Assembly: GCF_002868715.1 (NCBI RefSeq)
Contig: NZ_PKLZ01000003.1
Span: forward strand, 186,001 to 250,000
Length of the DNA: 64,000 nucleotides
Reading direction: 5' to 3'
DNA from: Kineobactrum sediminis
GTDB taxonomy: Bacteria > Pseudomonadota > Gammaproteobacteria > Pseudomonadales > Halieaceae
Shown: one piece after another, positions 11,693-18,984 of the stretch
How the letters are laid out: every line of letters starts with the position of its first letter
Numbering within the stretch: position 1 is the first letter of the stretch
Program-made: the position numbers and the translations under genes
Notes under the pieces: generated by a model
What the model saw: the letters and a program-made list of their open reading frames with translations, nothing else
Told to the model about the DNA's origin: nothing
Database searches by the model: none

Positions 11693-14600
11693 AACCGGCG
11701 CAGCAGTGCTTTACAGTCCTCTCCCGCCAGATACAGCGCCGGTACCATCAGCAGGGTAACGAACAGGGCAAATAATACGCCGAACGCCAGGGACAGCACC
11801 GCGGGTTTGAGGAACTGGGCGTCTGTAGAGCGCTCTGCCATGATGGGTATAAGGCCGACAAAGGTGGTGACCGTAGTCAGCAGGATAGGGCGAAAACGGG
11901 CGACCCCGGCCTCGATTACGGCGTCCACCGTGCTCAGCCCGCGCTCGCGCAGTCGCCCGATATAATCCACCAGTACCAGGTTGTCATTCACCACGACGCC
12001 CGCCGCGGCACCAATGCCAAAGTAGGAAAACAGCGCCATGGGTGTGCCAAATAACAGGTGGCCGAATACCGCGCCCATGAAGCCGAAGGGAATTGCGGTC
12101 ATGATCAGCAGCGGCAGGGCATAGGATCGGAAGGCCACGGCGATCAGGGCATACATCATGAACAGCGCAATGGCATAAAGGGCGACAATTTTGCTGAAGA
12201 ACTCCTGCTCTGTTTCCTGCTGCCCACCGCGCAGGATTTCAAGATCGGGATAGCGTTCCTGTAGTCCCGGCAGGAACGCCTCGCGCAGGTCACTGTTGAT
12301 ATCACTCACCAGTTCCGGGGCCGCTTCTGCAGAGATCTCTACCATGCGTCCACCATCGCGGCGCTGAATGCGCTCGGCGGCGGTGTTGACTTCAATATCC
12401 ACCACCGAGAGCAGGGGGACTGCCCTGCCATCGGCTGTGCGTACCCGGAAATGATCCAGGCTGGCCAGGTTTTCGCGCACTGCGGCGGGATAGCGAGCCA
12501 TTACCCTGACGTCACCATACTCGCGTGGCAAGCGCTGTACCTCTTCACCATAATACGCCTGGCGGACCTGGCGCGAGACTTCGGCCAGGGTGATCCCCAG
12601 TTTTTCAGCGCCGGGTCGCAACTGCAGGTGCATCTCCTGGGTGCCGCCGCGCAGGCTGTCGCGAATGTAATAAGTGCCACTGTAGGTGCGCAGTTGTTGT
12701 TGCAGTTCCGAACTGGCAGCCTGCAACAGGTCAAGATCCCGGTGCCGCAACAGGTACGTCATTGCCGGGCCCTGGTTGTTCAGGGTGTAATTGACCTCGA
12801 TTTCCTCGGCATCGGGGATGTCACCCACCAGGGCCCGGAAGCGCTCCGCGGCCTCCTTGGCGGACAGGCTGCGTTGTTCCGGCGGTGACAGGCGCACGAT
12901 GGCAACGACACTGTCGCGACGCGAGCGTGTGTACCAGCCTTCAATGAGTTTGCCACTGCTATTGTTGGTAAGCGCCTCTTGCTCTACATCCCGGATGAGC
13001 TGGCGCTCGGCTTCCTGCAGTTGTTCCAGTACCGCCAGGGCGCGTGAGTAGGGCGCACCGCTGGGCATTACCACGTTGATGTAGATCTGCTCGTCCTGCA
13101 CTTCGGGGAAAAAGGTGAATTTCACCCAGCCCGCGGTAAACACCCCCAGGCTGATGATGAATGCAGTAGCAAACAGGCTGCTGGTCAGGTATCGGTGACG
13201 TGTGGCCCACAGCAGCAGGCGGCGGTAGTGGGTATTGGCGAAGTGTACGATGCTCTCTTCAATACGCTTTTGGCGCAGGCGCCAGCCGCCGAGGTGCTGC
13301 CGGTGTTCCAGGTGCCGCAGGTGGGACGGCAGGATGAAAAACGTCTCAATCAGGGAAATGGTCAGCGCTACGGTGATCACAATGGAAAATTGCCTGGTCA
13401 TTTCACCGCCCTCAATATCGAGGAAGAACCAGGGCGCAAAGGCGATCATGGTCGTGAGCACGGCAAATACCACCGGCCGTGCCACCGCCTGGGCGCCCTT
13501 GACCGCGGCATCAACGCTGTCACCACCCAGTTGGGCATGATGGTGAATGCTTTCACCGACCACGATGGCGTCATCAACAACAATGCCGAGCACCAGCAGG
13601 AAGGCAAACGTAGACATGATGTTGAGCGAGACGTCATTCGCCGGCAGCAGGGAAAACGTACCGAGGAAGGCGACGGCGATACCTCCGGTAACCCACAGGG
13701 CGACCTTGGGCCGCAGCGACAGGATAAGCACCAGGAACACCAGTAACAGTCCCATGACGGCCGAGTTACCGATAGTGGACATACGGCTTTTGTAAATGTC
13801 CGCGGTATCAAACCAGAGGGTGAGCTCCACGCCCTGGGGCAGGCCCGGCCGGGCTTCTTCCATCCAGGCCTTGACCGCATCGCTGGCCTGTACCACCTGC
13901 ATGTTGTCGGTGGACAGGATCTGGATCAGCACCGCGGGTTCGCCATTCATGGTGGCGAGGATATCGTTCTCCTCATAGCCATCGTCAATTCGCGCCACGT
14001 CGCCGATACGGACGATGGCGCCCTCGCTGGTCTGGCGCAGTACGATGTTGGCAAATTCAGCGCTGTTGTCCGCGAGGTTGCGCGCACGCAGGCGCACATC
14101 GCCGGTGGCGGTGCGTACCTGGCCGGAAGACAGGTTGATTGAACTCGCGCGAATGGCCGCGGCCACCTCGTCAAAGCTCAAGTCATAGCGACGCATGGAT
14201 TCTTCAGAGAGCTCCACGGTTACTTCCTCGCGGCGCACCCCGAACAAGTCAACGGTGGAAACATAAGGCAGCGCCGCCACTTCGTTGCGCAGTCCTTCAG
14301 CCAGCCGGGTGAGCTCCCGTTCCCCCACCTCGCCGTGCACGGCGATACGGATCATCTCTTCGCGGAACTGGAACCGGGCAACCTTGGGCGGCTCGCTATC
14401 GCGAGGCAACGCGGTGATCCCGTCCACCCGGTTTTTGACGTCGTTCAGGAATTCGTTGATATCCACATCGGGATAGGTGGCAACGTTCAAGCTGGCCTGG
14501 CCTTCCGCTGCCGTCGCGGAGACGCGCTTGACGTTATCGAGGTCCTTCAGGGACTCCTCGATACGGATGATGATTTGCTCCTCGACTTCCTGGGGTGCGG

Positions 14601-14763
14601 CCCCTGGCCAGGTAACCTCAATCTGCACCTGCTTCAGCTTGAATTGCGGGAACGCCTCGCGCTCCATGGCAACAAAACCCAGGAAACCTGCGAGCAGGAT
14701 GCCAATCATCAGCAGATTGGCTGCTACCGGGTTGTGCGCCCACCAACTGATCAGACGTTCCAT
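11641..14763 (-). CDS. RND efflux transporter, inner-membrane pump (second system)
   Basis: The 1040-residue protein is a complete RND pump. The N-terminal MERLISWWAHNPVAANLLMIG is typical of the HAE/MexF-like branch, the TM4 motif GIVVDDAIVVGE carries Asp397-Asp398, and the C-terminal half repeats the TM block (GAAAGVVVNDNLVLVDYIGR in TM10, with its own charged residue). A GGAG site precedes the ATG by about 8 bases. It lies 15 bases after its adaptor gene and was probably transcribed with it. It converges on the first RND system and is clearly distinct in sequence, so it is not a recent duplicate. No outer-membrane partner is encoded beside it. Confidence 0.93.
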   Translation of the reverse strand: MERLISWWAHNPVAANLLMIGILLAGFLGFVAMEREAFPQFKLKQVQIEVTWPGAAPQEVEEQIIIRIEESLKDLDNVKRVSATAAEGQASLNVATYPDVDINEFLNDVKNRVDGITALPRDSEPPKVARFQFREEMIRIAVHGEVGERELTRLAEGLRNEVAALPYVSTVDLFGVRREEVTVELSEESMRRYDLSFDEVAAAIRASSINLSSGQVRTATGDVRLRARNLADNSAEFANIVLRQTSEGAIVRIGDVARIDDGYEENDILATMNGEPAVLIQILSTDNMQVVQASDAVKAWMEEARPGLPQGVELTLWFDTADIYKSRMSTIGNSAVMGLLLVFLVLILSLRPKVALWVTGGIAVAFLGTFSLLPANDVSLNIMSTFAFLLVLGIVVDDAIVVGESIHHHAQLGGDSVDAAVKGAQAVARPVVFAVLTTMIAFAPWFFLDIEGGEMTRQFSIVITVALTISLIETFFILPSHLRHLEHRQHLGGWRLRQKRIEESIVHFANTHYRRLLLWATRHRYLTSSLFATAFIISLGVFTAGWVKFTFFPEVQDEQIYINVVMPSGAPYSRALAVLEQLQEAERQLIRDVEQEALTNNSSGKLIEGWYTRSRRDSVVAIVRLSPPEQRSLSAKEAAERFRALVGDIPDAEEIEVNYTLNNQGPAMTYLLRHRDLDLLQAASSELQQQLRTYSGTYYIRDSLRGGTQEMHLQLRPGAEKLGITLAEVSRQVRQAYYGEEVQRLPREYGDVRVMARYPAAVRENLASLDHFRVRTADGRAVPLLSVVDIEVNTAAERIQRRDGGRMVEISAEAAPELVSDINSDLREAFLPGLQERYPDLEILRGGQQETEQEFFSKIVALYAIALFMMYALIAVAFRSYALPLLIMTAIPFGFMGAVFGHLLFGTPMALFSYFGIGAAAGVVVNDNLVLVDYIGRLRERGLSTVDAVIEAGVARFRPILLTTVTTFVGLIPIMAERSTDAQFLKPAVLSLAFGVLFALFVTLLMVPALYLAGEDCKALLRRFYPGKPASSPPAVGNEV

Positions 14764-14778
14764 CGCTGTTGCTCCGCG

Positions 14779-15969
14779 CTATGGCGCCGTTGGGGCGGCG
14801 GCGACTTCGGCGCCTGGCTGGGGTATGGCAAGCAGTGCCATACCCGGTATGGCATTGCGGATGGCGGAAACGATCACCTGCTCGCCCTGCTGCAGCCCAC
14901 TGGCGATGACCACGCGTTCACTGTTGCGGTGCAGCACGGTGACCATGCGCGAGTCGAGCCGACCTTTATCATTCACCACATGAACCCGGTCGCCGGCGCG
15001 CAGGGCCGCCGGTGGAATGACCAGGGCGCGCTCGAGTTTGCGGGCCGGAATTACCGCTTCCACGAACAGGCCGGCGGCCATCGGCATGCCGTTTACGGAG
15101 GCGCCCTTACCGTAGGGATCATTGACCTCCGCCATGGCATAGAGCATTCGCGAGTCCGGATCAACAGCGGCATCAAGGCGCAGCAGATGGCCGTGCCACT
15201 GTTGTTCCCGGCCGGCCACGACAGCGCTGAAGGCAACGGGTAAAGCCTCCCCCTGCGCGGCGATAAAGCCTATTGGAAGGTCCAGGGATGCCAGCTGCGA
15301 ATCCGACAGGGGCAGGCGTATTTCTACCCGGTCGGTAGCGAAAGCCCTGCCCAGGATACTGCCGGGACTGACATACTGGCCGATGTTGGTACGGGTGCTC
15401 AGCAGTCGCCCATCAAAAGGCAGAGTGATACGCGTGCGTGCCACGTTGACCCGAGCCTGTTCGAGTCGCGATTGCGCTGCCTGCAGCCTGGCTTTGGCTT
15501 CTGCCACCTGGGGTTTTTTCAGGGCCAGGTCGGAGGCTCCCGGATCATTGCGCAATTGCTTGCGGGCAACATCGGCATCCGCCAGTGCCTGTTGCACCCC
15601 AACCTCGGTCCCGGCGACCTGTGCCCTGGCCTCGCTTAGTGCAAGTCGATAGTCGGTGTCTTCAATGATAAGCAGGGCTTCGTCAAGATCAACACGACCG
15701 CCCTCGGTGAACTCGGGGGATACCCAGGTCACACGCCCGCCAACCTGCGCCACCAGATCCAGCTCCGTTGCCGCACGTACTTCGCCCTGGGTGACAACCT
15801 CCAGCGCCAGCGACTGCTCCTGCACTGTGGCGGTATAGACGCTTATCGGGCGCGTGTTACCTTCCCTTTGCTCCGGCTTCGGCGCGGTGGCATGCAGCAG
15901 CATATAGGCGGCTGCCCCCGCAACCAGAGTCAGTACGGGTGCCAGTAGTTGTTTTTTTGTTATTGCCAT
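14779..15969 (-). CDS. RND efflux periplasmic adaptor (second system)
   Basis: A 396-residue HlyD/MFP adaptor. An N-terminal anchor (LLAPVLTLVAGAAAYMLLHA, about residues 9-28) is followed by a lipoyl half-motif (GGRVTWVSPEFTEGGRVDLD), a coiled coil rich in Ala, Arg and Glu, the second half (RITLPFDGRLLSTRTNIGQYV) and beta-barrel domains. It links the pump encoded 15 bases downstream to an outer-membrane channel encoded elsewhere. The upstream region holds a 12-bp palindrome (15992-16003), about 22 bases before the start, which may be a repressor site. Confidence 0.9.
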   Translation of the reverse strand: MAITKKQLLAPVLTLVAGAAAYMLLHATAPKPEQREGNTRPISVYTATVQEQSLALEVVTQGEVRAATELDLVAQVGGRVTWVSPEFTEGGRVDLDEALLIIEDTDYRLALSEARAQVAGTEVGVQQALADADVARKQLRNDPGASDLALKKPQVAEAKARLQAAQSRLEQARVNVARTRITLPFDGRLLSTRTNIGQYVSPGSILGRAFATDRVEIRLPLSDSQLASLDLPIGFIAAQGEALPVAFSAVVAGREQQWHGHLLRLDAAVDPDSRMLYAMAEVNDPYGKGASVNGMPMAAGLFVEAVIPARKLERALVIPPAALRAGDRVHVVNDKGRLDSRMVTVLHRNSERVVIASGLQQGEQVIVSAIRNAIPGMALLAIPQPGAEVAAAPTAP

Positions 15970-15991
15970 TCTCTGCCTTTGGTGCCGCGAG

Positions 15992-16003
15992 CGGATTAAT
16001 CCG
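15992..16003. promoter_or_regulatory. 12-bp palindrome upstream of adaptor/RND operon
   Basis: CGGATTAATCCG is a perfect 12-bp palindrome in the 195-base gap between the minus-strand efflux operon and the plus-strand isochorismatase gene. Its position close to the adaptor start suits an operator, but a 12-bp palindrome can occur by chance. No clear promoter hexamers were found for either gene, and the rest of the gap shows no other structure I can support. Confidence 0.3.
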
Positions 16004-16164
16004 TAACTCTTCCATCCGGTACGCCTGCGCAGGAATCGTCGGGTTGAAGAGGTGGTACCCAGTGGTTAAACGTTGGATAAGGCCAGACACTCAATGACGA
16101 TGTGACTTATTTACAGTATTGAATGACAATAGCCGAATCTTTGGCGCACTGGTGAGGAATTGTG

Positions 16165-16752
16165 ATGGATTTGGCGACAAACAGTCTGGGTGTTGGTCGT
16201 AGGCCTGCTCTGCTGTTGGTGGACATGATCCGGGGTTTTACCGACCCCGCCTGCCCATTGGGAAGCGAATGTGAATCAGTAGTGGCTGCCAACATCGCCC
16301 TGCTGGCGGTGTTTCACGAGCGCCGGTTACCGGTATTTTTTACCACCGTGGTCTACCACAGTCCCGACCAGGCCAGGGTGTTCCGCCAGCGCGTGCCGGC
16401 CCTGAACGTGCTCACCCCGGAGTCGGATTGGGTGCGGCTTGACCCCCGCCTGCAGTGCCTGCCCGGGGACGTAGTGGTCGAAAAACAATGGGCCAGCGCA
16501 TTTCATGGCACGGACCTCGATTATCAGCTACGCGCCAGCGGTGTCGATTCCCTGGTTGTCACCGGTCTCACCACCAGTGGTTGCGTGCGGGCCACGGTAA
16601 TTGATGGCCTGCAATATGAGTACCCGGTTGTGGTAGCAAGGGAGGCCGTGGGCGACCGTAATCTGGATGCCCATGCCGCCAATCTACACGACATGAACGC
16701 CAAATACGCCGACGTTGTTTCGTTGGAGGCGGTGCTGGAATTGTTGGGTTAA
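16165..16752 (+). CDS. Isochorismatase-family cysteine hydrolase
   Basis: The 195-residue protein belongs to the isochorismatase-like hydrolases (nicotinamidase, N-carbamoylsarcosine amidase, ureidoacrylate hydrolase relatives). The catalytic triad is visible: Asp20 (LLLVDMIRGF), Lys107 (VVEKQWASAF) and Cys140 (GLTTSGCVRAT), with the cis-peptide motif before the Cys. GAGG at 16154-16157 favours ATG 16165 over the in-frame GTG at 16162. It ends 24 bases from the convergent sigma-54 regulator gene. Its closeness to a HyuA/HyuB cluster suggests amide hydrolysis, since N-carbamoyl or amide hydrolases of this family act after hydantoinases; that link is inference. Confidence 0.88.
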   Translation: MDLATNSLGVGRRPALLLVDMIRGFTDPACPLGSECESVVAANIALLAVFHERRLPVFFTTVVYHSPDQARVFRQRVPALNVLTPESDWVRLDPRLQCLPGDVVVEKQWASAFHGTDLDYQLRASGVDSLVVTGLTTSGCVRATVIDGLQYEYPVVVAREAVGDRNLDAHAANLHDMNAKYADVVSLEAVLELLG

Positions 16753-16776
16753 AGGCTTTATTGGCGCCACCGGATC

Positions 16777-18702
16777 TTACCTGTCGGCTTGCCTTAATCT
16801 CCGCCACAGCGTCGTGGCACTGATCCCGAGGTGTTTCGCGGCCCGCGCCCGGTTGCCATCGAAGCGTTGCAGGGCAGTCATAATCATCTCCATCTCAGCT
16901 TCCCGTAGGGGTGTCTGCGCTGCGGCTGTTTTACCTGCGCTTTGCCGGGAAGGGGCCGTACTTTGATTTACATCTGCGTAGAGCTCGGGTGCGATATGCG
17001 GTAGCCAATCGTGCAGGCTTGCGGCGGTATCATGGCCAATGAGGTGAGTGACAATCCGCTCGGTGACATTCTCCAGCTCCCGCACATTGCCCGGCCAGCT
17101 ATACGCTTGCAGCGTTGCGCCCAGATGTTCCAGGATGGCATCTACCGGTATGTCGATACCGTAGTCCCTGGCCTGGGTGAGCAGCAGCCAGTCGGCTATG
17201 GGCAGGATGTCCTGCCGGCGCTGGTGCAGGGGCGGGATTTGCAGGTTCAGCACATTCAGGCGGTAGTAAAGGTCCTGCCTGAAGCGGCCATCGGCCACCA
17301 GTTGTGCGAGGTCGCGATTGGAGGCGCAAACAAACTTTACATTCAGCGGGATTTCCTTATTGGTGCCCAGCGGTCTCAGCTTGCGCTCCTGGATAATGCG
17401 CAGGATTTTTGCCTGCTGCGTCAGTGGCAATTCACTGATTTCGTCGAGAAAGAATACGCCGTTGTGGGCCGCCTGCAGCAGTCCGGTGCGGCCACCCTTG
17501 CGTGAGGCGGTAAACGCGCCGTCGGCATAGCCGAACAATTCGCTTTCAAACAATTCTTCGGGGATCGCGCCGCAATTGATGGCGATGAACTCACCATTGC
17601 GGAAGTTGCTGCGCTGGTGTATCTCCCGTGCCACCAGCTCCTTGCCGGTACCCGATTCCCCGGTAATGAGCACCGTGCCTCTGGTCCGGGCATAGGCGCT
17701 CACCAGCTGGTCAATCTTCGCCATGGTTTCCGAACGGTACTGTAATTTACCATTATCCGATGCCACGCCAGCGGCAGCAGCACGGTCGCGCTCGACCGGT
17801 TCCTCCGAATCGCCGCCTGTACGCAGCGTGTAAACATAGCCTTGTTCCGGCTGTTCGGGAGAACACAGGAAACGTTTTGCCAGGCAGGGTTGTTGGTTAA
17901 TGATGACGCTTGCTCGCTGGTTTTCCCGCTCAATATCCTGCAAGGCCAGGTGCAGCTGGCTCGCTGCCTGGCTGATCTTGTGGGTATCGTTCATTCCCAG
18001 TGATTCGAGTTGGCTGCGGTCATAGGCCAGCAGTTCCCCCGAAGGATCTGTGATCAGGGTTGCAACACTGTTATTTGCCAGCGCAGCCTGTTTCGCGCGG
18101 CGGGTAAGCTTGCGTGTCTGTGCTGTAATGCCGACAGCAATCGCGTCCTGGATCAGTGTGCGGCAGGATTCGCTGGAGTACAGCAGCAAACTCTTGACGT
18201 TTTCCTGCTCGGCCAGTGAGCAGACGTAGCTGGAGCCAATGATCAGCGGATAGCCTTTTTTTACCGCCAGATAAACCATCGCCCGCGCTTCATCCGCGGT
18301 TTCATAGCGGGCGTGATCAATGTCGGCGCTGAACAACGGTGTTAGCGCCTCCAGTATGTCGGAGTGGTCGCCATTGCTGATCATCATGATGCGATTTTCC
18401 AGCGCGGAGGCAGTACCAAGTGCCTTGATGATATCGCGATCGCTAACCGGGAGGCTGAGCACGGGCAGGTCAATACGCTGTTTCAGGTATTCACTGTTGG
18501 AGCCCGCGCTGACCACCACATCGGCGTGCTGGTATTGCAGGATACTGTTGATGGTTACATCTTTCTCGAATACAAAATCGAGGATTTCAATCCGGGCGCT
18601 ACTGGCGAATTCCGGGCTGACCACGCTAATCAGCTGGCTCAGTTTGCGAAAGCCCACCACCAGAATGGTGGGGCGGTAATCCCGTGCCAGTTGCCAGTCC
18701 AC
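16777..18702 (-). CDS. Sigma-54-dependent activator with PrpR-type sensor domain
   Basis: The 641-residue activator has an N-terminal PrpR_N sensor domain (about residues 10-200, with ADVVVSAGSNSEYLK), a linker, an AAA+ domain (Walker A GESGTGKE at about 348-355, Walker B GVFFLDEI at about 415-422) and a Fis-type helix-turn-helix at the C-terminus (ARAAKHLGISATTLWRRLRQ). The sigma-54 contact loop reads GAFTAS instead of GAFTGA. I prefer the GTG at 18702: GGAGG lies 4 bases upstream and the distance to the sensor domain then matches E. coli PrpR. An upstream ATG at 18756 lacks a ribosome site and abuts the palindrome. It faces away from the TonB receptor operon, which has a -24/-12 promoter, so it probably activates that operon. 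Confidence 0.9.
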   Translation of the reverse strand: MDWQLARDYRPTILVVGFRKLSQLISVVSPEFASSARIEILDFVFEKDVTINSILQYQHADVVVSAGSNSEYLKQRIDLPVLSLPVSDRDIIKALGTASALENRIMMISNGDHSDILEALTPLFSADIDHARYETADEARAMVYLAVKKGYPLIIGSSYVCSLAEQENVKSLLLYSSESCRTLIQDAIAVGITAQTRKLTRRAKQAALANNSVATLITDPSGELLAYDRSQLESLGMNDTHKISQAASQLHLALQDIERENQRASVIINQQPCLAKRFLCSPEQPEQGYVYTLRTGGDSEEPVERDRAAAAGVASDNGKLQYRSETMAKIDQLVSAYARTRGTVLITGESGTGKELVAREIHQRSNFRNGEFIAINCGAIPEELFESELFGYADGAFTASRKGGRTGLLQAAHNGVFFLDEISELPLTQQAKILRIIQERKLRPLGTNKEIPLNVKFVCASNRDLAQLVADGRFRQDLYYRLNVLNLQIPPLHQRRQDILPIADWLLLTQARDYGIDIPVDAILEHLGATLQAYSWPGNVRELENVTERIVTHLIGHDTAASLHDWLPHIAPELYADVNQSTAPSRQSAGKTAAAQTPLREAEMEMIMTALQRFDGNRARAAKHLGISATTLWRRLRQADR

Positions 18703-18759
18703 ATAGCCTCCCTGTATCCAGTCTGCGCTGGTGGAAGCTGCTGCGTTCGCCTCCATTGC

Positions 18760-18790
18760 TGTTTCAAAATGAAAAAATCATTATGAAACA
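18760..18790. promoter_or_regulatory. 31-bp near-perfect palindrome, putative activator-binding site
   Basis: The left arm TGTTTCAAAATGA (18760-18772) and the right arm TCATTATGAAACA (18778-18790) pair at 12 of 13 positions around a 5-base A-rich centre. The palindrome lies in the divergent gap between the PrpR-type activator and the TonB receptor, about 150 bp upstream of the -24 element. That is a normal distance for an enhancer site of a sigma-54 activator. The Fis-type DNA-binding domain of such activators binds dyads. It may also autoregulate the activator. Confidence 0.65.
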
Positions 18791-18927
18791 AAACTGGCTA
18801 AAGATGAAATATAAAAAAATGGTGTGCTGCCGGGTAATTGCTGCCCTGTCGAGCCCTGATTACCTAACCTGCTGAAAAACAGAGTGATATCTTTATCTGC
18901 GAGGCGGCTGTTATGGCTTTCCTGATT

Positions 18928-18943
18928 TGGCACGATAAATGCT
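18928..18943 (+). promoter_or_regulatory. Sigma-54 (-24/-12) promoter
   Basis: TGGCACGATAAATGCT matches the sigma-54 consensus TGGCACGNNNNTTGCW at all but one specified position. The GG (18929-18930) and GC (18941-18942) doublets are exactly 12 bases apart, as required. Transcription would start near 18954, giving a leader of about 30 bases before the TonB receptor ATG at 18985. A sigma-54 activator gene lies divergently upstream, so promoter and regulator agree. Confidence 0.85.
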
Positions 18944-18984
18944 GTTGACAACATGAGAGGCAATCTCTTCGCTGGGGATAACAA

